Source of the DNA: Actinoplanes sp. SE50/110
Lineage (GTDB): Bacteria > Actinomycetota > Actinomycetes > Mycobacteriales > Micromonosporaceae
DNA length: 64,000 bases
Assembly: GCF_900119315.1 (NCBI RefSeq)
Contig: NZ_LT827010.1
Location: 8,488,001 to 8,552,000 of the forward strand
Direction of reading: 5' to 3'
Part shown: positions 1 through 8,953 of the stretch, one piece after another
How positions within the stretch are numbered: the first letter of the stretch is position 1
Layout: every line of letters starts with the position of its first letter
Notes under the pieces: generated by a model
What the model saw: the letters and a program-made list of their open reading frames with translations, nothing else
Database searches by the model: none
What the model was told of the DNA's origin: nothing
Program-made: the position numbers and the translations under genes

Positions 1-417
1 CTGGTCAACGTTCTCTCGGACCAGACACCGGCCGGCATCGGGGCAGAGCGGGAAATCACGATCCGGCTCGACGAACTGAATCGCCCCGAGCCCGACATTC
101 TCATCACCACCGGCCCCTATGACTGGAACAGCACCTTTTTGACGCCCGACCAGGTGCTTCTGGTGGGCGAGGTGGTCTCCCCCGAATCGGCATACCGAGA
201 TCGGACGGTCAAGCTCCGCAAATACGCGGAGGCCGGCATCGCGCACTACTGGCTCGTCGAGGAAGAAGACGGGTCACCGGTCGTCTACGCGTATGACCGC
301 GACAATGCGACCGGCTTGTACGCCCTGACCGAGGTCCACCGCCACAAACTGCACACCATGGCGCCCTTCCCGATCACGTTGGACCTGGATCGCCTGGTCG
401 CCGGCCGCTCGAGCTGA
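1..417 (+). CDS. Uma2 family endonuclease, 5' end missing
   Basis: The reading frame is open from the first base of the window, so the N-terminus lies outside it; 138 codons remain. The residues RPEPDILI (about residue 29) and the later GEVVSPES and KLRKYAEAGIAHYWLV segments match the core of the Uma2/DUF820 family, whose fold is a PD-(D/E)XK nuclease; the Asp of PDI, the Glu of GEV and the Lys of KLRKY are the expected active-site set. The family is abundant in actinomycetes and cyanobacteria, often in many copies per genome, and its cellular role is not settled. The next gene is on the other strand. Confidence 0.8.
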   Translation: MVNVLSDQTPAGIGAEREITIRLDELNRPEPDILITTGPYDWNSTFLTPDQVLLVGEVVSPESAYRDRTVKLRKYAEAGIAHYWLVEEEDGSPVVYAYDRDNATGLYALTEVHRHKLHTMAPFPITLDLDRLVAGRSS

Positions 418-480
418 CCAGAGCCACAAACACGAACGGCCGGACGCCCACAGCGCCGACCCCGACGAGTTCCTCGAGGG

Positions 481-786
481 TCACCCGGGAGCGTCATCGG
501 ACGGCCAGGCTGGACGTAAGGCAACCGTGATCAGATCGCCTTCGCCGATCCCTGCCGCCGACCGGACAGCGTCCTTGAGCGGGACGAGGTAGCGGCCGTT
601 CTTGGGAAAGAGCGCCGTCCGGAACGCCGTGTCCCCGATGACGACGTGCACCGGGATCTGACCCCAGTAGATCAGCGAGCGGGCCTCATCCTTGAGCTCG
701 GCGCTGTCCGACTCGGGCATGGCCACGAAGAAGAACGGCGCCGGCCCGCGCCACTCGAAGATCTCGCCGTCGAAGACCCATTCCAT
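481..786 (-). CDS. DUF1905 domain protein
   Basis: A 101-residue protein matching the DUF1905 family along its whole length: the N-terminal FEWRGPAPFFFVAMPE block and the C-terminal LFPKNGRYLVPLKDAVRSAAGI block are typical. The family forms a small beta-barrel and has no assigned reaction. Its ATG lies four bases after the ychF stop codon on the same strand, so it is probably translated from the ychF message by reinitiation; no clear ribosome binding site of its own is seen. Confidence 0.8.
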   Translation of the reverse strand: MEWVFDGEIFEWRGPAPFFFVAMPESDSAELKDEARSLIYWGQIPVHVVIGDTAFRTALFPKNGRYLVPLKDAVRSAAGIGEGDLITVALRPAWPSDDAPG

Positions 787-790
787 CGGA

Positions 791-1876
<1,086 letters not shown>

Positions 1877-1898
1877 GGAACGCCAGTCTACGCAAGCC

Positions 1899-2684
1899 TC
1901 ATCGGAAGAACTTCCGCAGTTCGGCAGCCACCAGCGCGGGCCGGCCGCTGTTGTCGGCGGCGAAATGCCCGACACCGGTCAAGGTCACCCGGCAGACCCG
2001 CGGCAGCACCGGCTCCAGACCGTTCAGGACGGATCGCAGGTACGCGGGTGAACGGTCGCCGCCGAGCAGCAACGTGTCCGCCGGGACAGCGGAATACGTG
2101 CTCAGCGGGCCGGCCGCGTCCTCGACCACGGCCGCGTCCAGCCGCATCGTCGGCACCAGCGCGGCGATGTCCGGATTCCGCACGGCCAACCCGGCGAGCG
2201 GCAGCATCGCGGCCCGGGGCACATACCGCGCGCCGCCGGTGCCCTTGACGACCGTGGTGAACGCGGCCGCGGTGCGTCCCCGGGCCAGCTCCGCCTCGTA
2301 CCGGGAAAGCCAGGCGACCGGGTCGTGCCCGCCGTGCTTGAGCGGCGGCTCGTAGAGCGCCAGCCGCTCGATCGGCAGCTCGAGCGCCGCCCGAAGCGCC
2401 ACCACCGCCCCGGAACTGAGCCCGAACACGTTGCGCGCGCCGGTCTCGCCGAGGACCGCACCCAGATCGTCGATCTCGGCGCGCAGCCCGTGCCCCGCCA
2501 CGGCCGGTCCGCTGAGTGCCCGGCCGCGCCGATCCGGGACGTACACGGTGAAGTCGCCGGCCAGCGCGCCGGCCAGCTTCGTGAAGTTCGCCGAGGTCTG
2601 CAGTCCGCCGTGCAGCAGCACGACCTTGGGGCCACCGTCACCGAAGGTCCGCCACCGGATGTCCGTGCTCACCAAAGCCTCCAT
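1899..2684 (-). CDS. alpha/beta hydrolase
   Basis: A 261-residue alpha/beta-hydrolase-fold protein. The oxyanion strand VVLLHGGLQTS is near residue 22, the nucleophile elbow is FGLSSGAVVA (Ser of GLSSG, about residue 89) and the C-terminal GVGHFAADN supplies the His; the acid is probably the Asp in LLLGGDRSP. Substrate unknown; the closest type by eye is the single-domain hydrolases that act as esterases or lactonases. The ATG at 2684 follows twin palindromes (2688-2731) that occupy the promoter, so the gene is probably tightly regulated by a repressor encoded elsewhere. It is not coupled to ychF (22-base gap). Confidence 0.85.
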   Translation of the reverse strand: MEALVSTDIRWRTFGDGGPKVVLLHGGLQTSANFTKLAGALAGDFTVYVPDRRGRALSGPAVAGHGLRAEIDDLGAVLGETGARNVFGLSSGAVVALRAALELPIERLALYEPPLKHGGHDPVAWLSRYEAELARGRTAAAFTTVVKGTGGARYVPRAAMLPLAGLAVRNPDIAALVPTMRLDAAVVEDAAGPLSTYSAVPADTLLLGGDRSPAYLRSVLNGLEPVLPRVCRVTLTGVGHFAADNSGRPALVAAELRKFFR

Positions 2685-2687
2685 GTC

Positions 2688-2731
2688 GTCAACCGTAGTT
2701 GACAGCACGGCCGGCGTCAACCGCAGTTGAC
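2688..2731. promoter_or_regulatory. twin palindromic operator
   Basis: Two near-identical perfect palindromes, GTCAACCGTAGTTGAC at 2688-2703 and GTCAACCGCAGTTGAC at 2716-2731, lie 28 bases apart, immediately upstream of the hydrolase start codon. Each has GTCAAC/GTTGAC arms around a four-base spacer. This is the layout of a dimer-binding repressor site (TetR or MarR type by inference). No regulator gene stands next to it. Confidence 0.7.
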
Positions 2732-2866
2732 ATCGGGAGGACCGGTGGTGCTCACCGCGTACACCCCATCGACGGCGGCAACCGGCAGCGGCCGGTGACC
2801 GGTCCGCGAACCGTGATGTCCGAAAGCCGCCAGCCGAAGCCCCGGCGGACAGAGCAGACTCGGGGC

Positions 2867-4360
2867 ATGGAGCTGGACTTCGAGCGTTGCTACCGCGCCG
2901 TCGACAGCCGTGACCAGCGGTTCGACGGATGCTTCTACACCGCCGTGCGGACCACCGGGATCTATTGCCGGCCCTCCTGCCCGGCCGTCACACCTAAACG
3001 AGAAAACGTGACATTCTTCGTGAGTGCCGCGGCAGCGCAACGCGGCGGATTCCGGGCATGCCGCCGATGCCGGCCCGACGCGGCACCCGGATCGCCTGAC
3101 TGGGACGTGCGCGCCGACACCGTCGGCCGCGCGATGCGCCTCATCGGCGACGGCGTCGTCGACCGGGAAGGCGTCGGCGGACTCGCCACCCGGCTCGGCT
3201 ACACCGAGCGGCACCTCAACCGGATGCTCACCGCGGAACTCGGCGCCGGACCGCTCGCCCTCGCCCGCGCCCAACGGGCACAGACCGCGCGGATCCTGGT
3301 GGAAACGACCGACCTCGGACTCGCGGACATCGCCTTCGCGGCCGGATTCGGCAGCGTGCGGCAATTCAACGACACGATGCTCGAGGTGTACGCGCAATCG
3401 CCGAGCCGCATCCGCGAAAAGCGACCCGTGGCCCGCGGGGAAGCCGGCGTCATCAACCTGCGGCTGGCATATCGGGCGCCGCTGCACTCGGCGTCGCTGC
3501 TCGCCTTCCTCGGGGCACGAACACTGCCGGGAGTGGACGAGATCGTCGACGGAGGATACCGGCGGGGGCTGACCCTGCCGCACGGAACAGGAGACGTGGT
3601 GCTGCGGCCCGGAGACAGATGGGTCTTCGCGACACTGCGACTCGGCGATGTGCGGGATCTGGCGCCGGCGGTGGCGCGGTGCCGGCGGCTGTTCGATCTG
3701 GACGCGGATCCGGATGCGGTGGACGGGATGCTGGCAGCCGATCCGGGGCTGGAACAGGTGGTGCGGGAAGAGCCTGGGGTGCGGGTGCCTCGGGCGGTGG
3801 ACGGGTTCGAGATGGCTGTTCGGGCGGTGGTGGGGCAGCAGGTGAGTGTGGCTGGGGCTCGGGGGATTCTGGGGAGGTTGGTGCGGGCGGCTGCCGGGGG
3901 TTCGGGGGGTTCGGGGAGTTCTGGGGGGCTCGGAGACTCCGGCCCTTCGGGCCCCGCCCCCGCCCCCGCCGCCACCACCGATCTGACCGGATTCCCCACC
4001 CCGGCCACCATCGCCGCACTCCCCGACGCGGCCTTCGGCATGCCCGCCGCCCGCCGGGCCACCCTCCGCGCCCTGGCCACCGCCGTAGCCTCCGGCCACC
4101 TGGACCTGAACCCCACCGCCGACCGCGACGAAACCACCGCCCGTCTGCTGGCTATCCCCGGCATCGGCCCGTGGACCGCCGGTTACATCGCCATGCGCGC
4201 TCTCGGCGACCCCGACGTCTTCCTCCCCACCGACCTGGCCGCCCGTCGCGGAGCCGCCGCTTTGCACCTCCCCGATTCCGCCGGGTCCCTGAGCGTGCAC
4301 GCCGAGCGCTGGCGCCCCTGGCGCTCGTACGCCTTGATCCGTCTGTGGCGGGCCGCCTGA
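2867..4360 (+). CDS. Ada-AlkA fusion: methyl-sensing regulator and 3-methyladenine glycosylase
   Basis: A 497-residue multidomain repair protein. Residues 1-75 form the Ada N-terminal zinc domain with Cys34, Cys38, Cys65 and Cys68 (IYCRPSC and ACRRC); in E. coli Ada the first of these accepts methyl groups from phosphotriesters. Residues 85-185 are an AraC-type helix-turn-helix. The rest is AlkA: an N-terminal domain and a helix-hairpin-helix glycosylase (LLAIPGIGPWTAGYIA) with the catalytic Asp in VFLPTDLAARR. A Gly/Ser-rich insert followed by Pro/Ala splits the AlkA part near residue 350. The ATG at 2867 starts the Ada domain (MELDFERCYRAV). Ogt follows 123 bases on. The fusion couples damage sensing, regulation and base excision. 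Confidence 0.92.
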   Translation: MELDFERCYRAVDSRDQRFDGCFYTAVRTTGIYCRPSCPAVTPKRENVTFFVSAAAAQRGGFRACRRCRPDAAPGSPDWDVRADTVGRAMRLIGDGVVDREGVGGLATRLGYTERHLNRMLTAELGAGPLALARAQRAQTARILVETTDLGLADIAFAAGFGSVRQFNDTMLEVYAQSPSRIREKRPVARGEAGVINLRLAYRAPLHSASLLAFLGARTLPGVDEIVDGGYRRGLTLPHGTGDVVLRPGDRWVFATLRLGDVRDLAPAVARCRRLFDLDADPDAVDGMLAADPGLEQVVREEPGVRVPRAVDGFEMAVRAVVGQQVSVAGARGILGRLVRAAAGGSGGSGSSGGLGDSGPSGPAPAPAATTDLTGFPTPATIAALPDAAFGMPAARRATLRALATAVASGHLDLNPTADRDETTARLLAIPGIGPWTAGYIAMRALGDPDVFLPTDLAARRGAAALHLPDSAGSLSVHAERWRPWRSYALIRLWRAA

Positions 4361-4392
4361 ACGCTACGCCTCTCCGCGCCCCTCAACCCGGG

Positions 4393-4422
4393 TTGTCCAC
4401 AGCCCTCCCCCGTTGTCCACAG
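4393..4422 (+). promoter_or_regulatory. two DnaA-box-like sites
   Basis: TTGTCCACAG occurs at 4393-4402 and again at 4413-4422, 20 bases apart and in the same orientation, in the gap before ogt. TTGTCCACA is the actinomycete DnaA box. Twenty bases is close to two helical turns, so both could be bound on one face. Function here is inferred only. Confidence 0.5.
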
Positions 4423-4483
4423 GCCACCGCGCCGTCCCGCTTTTCCTGCCACGCTGTCCCTCTGATCCAAGGAGCTGATCACC

Positions 4484-4981
4484 ATGTTGCGGTTTTCCAC
4501 GATGGACACCCCGCCCGGCCCGTTCACCCTGGTCGTCGCGGATTCAGGTGCCGTCCGCGCCGCCGGTTTCACCGTCGATGTCCCGGCCCTGATCCGTCTG
4601 ATCGATCCGGCCCTGGTGGAGCCCGCCGAGCCTGCCGACGATGTCGGCCCGGCGCAGGCCGCGGTCCGTGCCTATTTCGCCGGCGACCTTCCGGCTCTGG
4701 ACACGGTCGCGGTCGAGCAGCGCACCGGCGGCGTGTTCCTGGCGCACGCCTGGCGGGTGATGCGCGACATCAAGCCGGGTGATCCGGTGACGTATGCGGA
4801 CTATGCCGTGTTGGCGGGCCGTCCGGCGGCGATCCGCGCGGCGGCCGCCGCGTGTGCGCGGAATGCGGTCGCGTTGATCGTCCCGTGTCATCGGGTGTTG
4901 CGGACGGATGGTTCGTTGGGTGGTTACCGGTGGGGTCTGCCGGTGAAGTCGTGGCTTCTGGAGCACGAGTCGTCGGCGTGA
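4484..4981 (+). CDS. ogt: methylated-DNA-protein cysteine methyltransferase
   Basis: A 165-residue O6-alkylguanine-DNA alkyltransferase. The C-terminal active-site block LIVPCHRVLRTDGSLGGY carries the acceptor Cys (about residue 135), preceded by the Arg-containing helix AAIRAAAAACARNAVA. It removes alkyl groups from guanine in a suicide reaction. AAGGAG lies about ten bases before the ATG. It directly follows the Ada-AlkA fusion on the same strand, so the two probably form an alkylation-damage unit: the Ada activity is split between the fusion (phosphotriester sensing) and this protein (base repair). Confidence 0.95.
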   Translation: MLRFSTMDTPPGPFTLVVADSGAVRAAGFTVDVPALIRLIDPALVEPAEPADDVGPAQAAVRAYFAGDLPALDTVAVEQRTGGVFLAHAWRVMRDIKPGDPVTYADYAVLAGRPAAIRAAAAACARNAVALIVPCHRVLRTDGSLGGYRWGLPVKSWLLEHESSA

Positions 4982-4988
4982 CTCCGGG

Positions 4989-5699
4989 GTGGCGCCGGGC
5001 CCGCACACTGACGGCGTGGGGCTGCCTCGGTGTGCGGTCTGTGGCCGGCTGATGACGCTGACCGGCTTCGTCACGCCCAACGGTGAGTTGATCTGTCATC
5101 GGCATGCTCATGAGCAGCCGTCGACGTGTTGTGGTCTGCCGGCTGATCCGACGCTGGCCGCGGAGCGTCCGTTGTGTCCGCGGTGCGCGGCGACGGCGGT
5201 GCGTACGCAGCAGGATGTGCGGCGGGTGTTGCCGCCGATCGCGGCGCGGTTGCGGGCGTTGTCGATCTGGACGACGAAGCCGGTGCGGGTGCGTCTGGTG
5301 CCGGTGGCCGAGTTGCAGGCGGATTGGCACGGGTCGGGTGCATTGCTCGGCGGGACGGTGTGTGTGGGTTCCGAGGTGGTCGATCTGATGGTCGTCCGGG
5401 ATCTGCCGCTGGTGCGTTTCGGCGCGGTGGTCGCGCATGAGGTGATGCACGCCTATCTGGTGCAGCACGGTTTCGGGGAGTTGCCGCCGCCGGTCGAGGA
5501 GGGTCTGTGCGAGTTGCTGGCGCATGCCTGGTTGAAGGGGGAGCCGGGTGCGCCGGCGGAGTGGGAACGCCGCCGGATCATGGACAACCCGGATCCGGTG
5601 TACGGCAATGGGTTCCGGGCTGCCCGGCAGGCCGCGCTGCGGGTCGGTGGGGTGAGCCGGATGCTGGCGCATGTCCGCCGTTATGGCGATCTGCCGTGA
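4989..5699 (+). CDS. DA1-like zinc metallopeptidase
   Basis: A 236-residue protein with two parts. Residues 15-66 hold four Cys/His pairs (CAVC, CHRH, CC, CPRC), a LIM-like zinc-binding region. Residues 95-230 match the C-terminal peptidase domain of plant DA1: HEVMHAY (residues 150-156) is a zincin HExxH motif, followed by PPVEEGLCELLAHAWL, which supplies the likely third ligand Glu. In plants DA1 peptidases cleave growth regulators in a ubiquitin-dependent way; bacterial members are uncharacterised. The GTG starts eight bases after ogt, suggesting co-transcription. A second in-frame GTG nine codons on is an alternative start. Confidence 0.75.
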   Translation: MAPGPHTDGVGLPRCAVCGRLMTLTGFVTPNGELICHRHAHEQPSTCCGLPADPTLAAERPLCPRCAATAVRTQQDVRRVLPPIAARLRALSIWTTKPVRVRLVPVAELQADWHGSGALLGGTVCVGSEVVDLMVVRDLPLVRFGAVVAHEVMHAYLVQHGFGELPPPVEEGLCELLAHAWLKGEPGAPAEWERRRIMDNPDPVYGNGFRAARQAALRVGGVSRMLAHVRRYGDLP

Positions 5700-5709
5700 G
5701 GAAGTTGCC

Positions 5710-5793
5710 GTGATCGACGACCGTACTCTCGCGTCGGTTTTCTATCTGTTGGTCAATGTGTCGTATTCGATGGCCCCACCGCACACGAAATGA
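5710..5793 (+). pseudogene. N-terminal relic of a VWA-domain gene
   Basis: A 27-codon reading frame encodes VFYLLVNVSYSMA, which looks like the first strand and MIDAS loop (normally DxSxS) of a TerY-type von Willebrand factor A protein, with the metal-binding Asp replaced by Asn. It ends at a stop where the next fragment begins. Too short to be a working protein; read as a decayed gene start. Confidence 0.4.
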
Positions 5794-6100
5794 CGGCGGC
5801 GCGGACGGGTCTGCCGCCGGTGGATCTGACGGCGCGGCTGGGTCTGGTCCGGGCGGTGGCCGCGGCGTACACGATGAAGCATGCCCAGAATGTCGTGGTC
5901 GGCGACATCTCCGGGCGCAACGTCCTCTACGACACGGATCCGCGGCACTGGTGGTCGATGTGGACAGTGTCCGGGTGATGGGCAGTCGCGCGGTTTCGGC
6001 AGGCAGCCGCACACACCGGACTGGCAGCCGCCGGAGGCCTTGGCGGCGAGCGAGGAACTGGCCCGGCTGAATCCGGCCGACGACGATGCGCGGCAGCTGA
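5790..6100 (+). pseudogene. frameshifted kinase-like gene fragment
   Basis: Three frames must be joined to read one protein. The first gives HAQNVVVGDISGRNVLYDTDPR, like the catalytic loop of an atypical kinase (GD....N replacing HRD....N). The second, about 5940-5990, gives LVVDVDSVRVMGSRAV, like the metal-binding segment. The third, about 5990-6100, gives FGRQPHTPDWQPPEALAA, like the activation segment end. Such kinases occur beside VWA and PP2C genes in TerY-type triads. Two frameshifts and no N-lobe make this a pseudogene. Confidence 0.6.
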
Positions 6101-6286
6101 CGACGAGCGGGACCAGGTCGTCGGCGCCGGTGTGCAGCTCGACGCTCCAGCGGACCGCCGCGGTCAGCTCGACGCCGCCGGTGAGCTGCGTGGACAGGTG
6201 CGCCAGGAGCAGGTCGGCGGTGGCCCGAGCTTTGCGGGCAGGCTGGTCGAGACGTCGCACAGCACGTACAGCGGCTGGATCGTCAT
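6090..6286 (-). pseudogene. N-terminal relic of a second VWA-domain gene, opposite strand
   Basis: Read on the minus strand from ATG at 6286 the sequence gives MTIQPLYVLCDVSTSLPAK, a convincing VWA first strand and DxSxS MIDAS loop. A frameshift near 6230 then leads to ARATADLLLAHLSTQL and VRWSVELHTGADDLVPL, the expected following helix and strand. It runs into the kinase relic near 6090 and has no downstream half. With its neighbours it suggests rearranged remains of a TerY-like VWA/phosphatase/kinase locus. Confidence 0.45.
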
Positions 6287-6334
6287 CGGCGCCTCCGGGC
6301 ACCGAGACTAGCCTGACCCGTCCTGTTGGGAGGG

Positions 6335-6344
6335 TTGTCCACAG
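6335..6344 (+). promoter_or_regulatory. DnaA-box-like site before valS
   Basis: TTGTCCACAG, identical to the pair before ogt, 49 bases ahead of the valS start codon. Confidence 0.4.
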
Positions 6345-6381
6345 GCGGGAAATTGCCTGGCCGGCCCGATCGCGGCGCCCC

Positions 6382-6387
6382 TAGGCT
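6382..6387 (+). promoter_or_regulatory. -10 hexamer of leaderless valS promoter
   Basis: TAGGCT ends six bases before the valS ATG, placing the transcript start at or beside the A of the start codon. Confidence 0.6.
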
Positions 6388-6393
6388 GGCCGC

Positions 6394-8928
6394 ATGACTG
6401 ATACGGGAACGGGCCGCCCGGGCCTACCCGAGCGGCCGTCGCTGGACGGGCTCGAGGACCGCTGGGCGCCGCGCTGGCAGGAGGAGGGTACTTACACGTT
6501 CGACCGGTCGAGGGAGCGGTCGGACGTGTTCGCCATCGACACCCCTCCGCCGACCGTATCGGGTGCGTTGCACGTCGGGCACGTCTTCTCGTTCACCCAC
6601 ACCGACACGGTCGCGCGGTTCCAGCGGATGCGCGGCAAGACGGTCTTCTATCCGATGGGCTGGGACGACAACGGCCTGCCCACCGAGCGGCGGGTCCAGC
6701 ACCGCTACGGGGTCCGCTGCGATCCGGCGCTGCCCTACGACCCGGCCTGGCAGCCGCCGGAGGCTCCGGCCGACCCGCCGGTCGCGATCTCCCGGCGCAA
6801 CTTCGTCGAGTTGTGCTCGCGGATGACCGCTGCCGACGAGCAGGCCTACGAGGCGATCTGGCGGCGGCTCGGCCTCTCCGTCGACTGGGGACTGACGTAT
6901 ACGACGATCGGCGACCGGGCGCGCGCCGTCTCGCAGCGAGCCTTCCTGGCTGCCCTGGCCCGCGGTCAGGCCTATGCGGCGCAGGCTCCGACGCTGTGGG
7001 ACGCCGGTTTCCAGACCGCGGTCGCCCAGGCCGAGCTGGAGGATCGGGAGCGACCCGGCGCCTTCCACACGCTGCGCTTCGCTGGGCCGGACGGGCCGAT
7101 CGAGGTCGACACGACCCGGCCGGAGCTGCTGCCGGCCTGCGTCGCGCTCGTCCATCACCCCGGTGACCAGCGGTTCGCCCACCTGACCGCGGCCCGGTCG
7201 CCGCTGTTCGGGGTCGAGGTCCCGGTCCTGGCGCATCCGCTGGCCGAGCCGGAGCGGGGCACCGGGATCGCGATGATCTGCACGTTCGGCGACCTGACCG
7301 ACGTCACCTGGTGGCGCGATCTGGGCCTGGGCACCCGGGTCGTCGTCGGCCGGGACGGGCGGTTCCTGCGCGATGCGCCGTCCGGTGTCCCGGCCGGGGT
7401 GTACGCCGCGCTGGCCGGGCGGACCGTGGAGGCGGCCCGGCGGGAAACGGTCCGGTTGCTGCGCGCGTCGGGTGATCTGCTCGGTGAGCCGCGGCCGATC
7501 ACGCATCCGGTCAAGTTCTACGAGCGAGGCGACCGGCCGCTGGAGATCGTCACCAGCCGGCAGTGGTTCCTGCGCAACGGCGGGCGCGACCCGCTGCTGC
7601 GCGAGCGGATGCTGGCCCGGGGCCGGGAGTTGCGCTGGGTTCCGGAGCACATGCGCCACCGGTATGAGCACTGGGTGACCGGGCTGACCGGGGACTGGCT
7701 GATCAGCCGGCAGCGGTTCTTCGGCGTCCCGTTCCCGCTCTGGTACCGGCTCGACGACGCTGGCGAGCCGGACTACGACCAGCTTCTCATACCGGACGAT
7801 TCGGCACTGCCGGTCGACCCGACTTCGGACTGTCCGCCCGGATTCGACGAGTCGGCGCGGGGCCGGCCGGGCGGCTTCACCGCGGATCCGGACGTGATGG
7901 ACACCTGGGCGACGTCGTCGCTCACCCCGCAGATCGCCGGCGGCTGGAGCGTCGACGACGACCTGTACTCCCGGGTCTTCCCGATGGACCTGCGACCACA
8001 GGGCCAGGAGATCATCCGGACATGGCTGTTCGGCACGGTGCTGCGCGCCGAGCAGCAGGACGGCGTGCTGCCCTGGCACACCGCGGTCCTGTCCGGCTGG
8101 GTCCTCGACCCCGACCACAAGAAGATGTCCAGTTCCCGGGGCCGGGCGGTGCCGGCCGGGCCGCCGCTGGCGGAGTTCGGCGCGGACGCGATGCGCTACT
8201 GGGCGGCCAGCGGCCGGCCCGGGGCGGACATCGCCTACGAGCCGGGCCAGCTGCGGATCGGCCGGCGGCTGGCGACCAAGCTGCTCAACGCGTCGAAATT
8301 CGCGCTCCGCCTGGGCGCGTCCGACGCGCTGCGGCAGCCGGTCACCGAGCCGCTCGACCGGGCGATGCTGGGCCGGCTGGCCGAGGTGGTCATCGCGGCC
8401 ACCGAGGCGTTCGACCGGTTCCAGCACTCGGAGGCGCTGCAGGCGGTCGAGACGTTCTTCTGGACGTTCTGCGACGACTACATCGAGCTGGTCAAGAGCC
8501 GGGCGTACGGGTCCGGCCCGGCCGCCGGCTCGGCGCACGCCGCGCTGGCCACCGGGCTGTCCGTCCAACTCCGGCTGTTCGCCCCGTTCCTGCCGTATGT
8601 GACGGAGGAGGTCTGGTCGTGGTGGCGTTACGGATCGGTCCACCGATCGACCTGGCCCACCCGGTATGAGCTGACCCGGGTCGCGCCGGACAGCGAGCCG
8701 GCCCTGCTCGACCTGGCCGGCGACGCGCTGCGGCAGGTCCGCAAGGCGAAATCGGACCGCCGGCTGTCGATGCGGGCCGACGTGCCGCTGGCCGAGGCGC
8801 TCGGCCCGGCCGCCCTGCTCGATCGGCTGGAGCTGATCGGCGGGGACGTCCGGGCCGCCGGGCGGATCGCCAAGCTCGACCTGCTCCGGGACCGGACCCC
8901 GGAGCTGGTCATCGCCTGCGCCTTCTGA
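6394..8928 (+). CDS. valS: valyl-tRNA synthetase
   Basis: An 844-residue class I aminoacyl-tRNA synthetase that charges tRNA-Val. The HIGH motif appears as HVGH at residues 60-63 in TPPPTVSGALHVGHVFSFTH, and KMSKS as KMSSS near residue 576 (DHKKMSSSRG). An editing (CP1) domain lies between about 190 and 420, and the anticodon-binding helical domain follows residue 640. The protein is shorter at the C-terminus than E. coli ValS and lacks a long coiled-coil tail, as in the compact actinobacterial type. The ATG follows a leaderless -10 hexamer. Confidence 0.95.
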   Translation: MTDTGTGRPGLPERPSLDGLEDRWAPRWQEEGTYTFDRSRERSDVFAIDTPPPTVSGALHVGHVFSFTHTDTVARFQRMRGKTVFYPMGWDDNGLPTERRVQHRYGVRCDPALPYDPAWQPPEAPADPPVAISRRNFVELCSRMTAADEQAYEAIWRRLGLSVDWGLTYTTIGDRARAVSQRAFLAALARGQAYAAQAPTLWDAGFQTAVAQAELEDRERPGAFHTLRFAGPDGPIEVDTTRPELLPACVALVHHPGDQRFAHLTAARSPLFGVEVPVLAHPLAEPERGTGIAMICTFGDLTDVTWWRDLGLGTRVVVGRDGRFLRDAPSGVPAGVYAALAGRTVEAARRETVRLLRASGDLLGEPRPITHPVKFYERGDRPLEIVTSRQWFLRNGGRDPLLRERMLARGRELRWVPEHMRHRYEHWVTGLTGDWLISRQRFFGVPFPLWYRLDDAGEPDYDQLLIPDDSALPVDPTSDCPPGFDESARGRPGGFTADPDVMDTWATSSLTPQIAGGWSVDDDLYSRVFPMDLRPQGQEIIRTWLFGTVLRAEQQDGVLPWHTAVLSGWVLDPDHKKMSSSRGRAVPAGPPLAEFGADAMRYWAASGRPGADIAYEPGQLRIGRRLATKLLNASKFALRLGASDALRQPVTEPLDRAMLGRLAEVVIAATEAFDRFQHSEALQAVETFFWTFCDDYIELVKSRAYGSGPAAGSAHAALATGLSVQLRLFAPFLPYVTEEVWSWWRYGSVHRSTWPTRYELTRVAPDSEPALLDLAGDALRQVRKAKSDRRLSMRADVPLAEALGPAALLDRLELIGGDVRAAGRIAKLDLLRDRTPELVIACAF

Positions 8929-8953
8929 AAGCGCCGTCCACCAGCGGAGGGAG

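Noticed and set aside
2717..4300. 527-codon minus-strand frame opposite Ada-AlkA
   Set aside because: Repetitive Gly/His/Pro-rich shadow; the plus strand encodes recognisable Ada and AlkA domains.
6424..8643. A 739-codon open frame antisense to valS
   Set aside because: High GC leaves few stops in the frame opposite a real gene; the translation is Arg, Gly, Pro-rich with no domain, and valS is certain.
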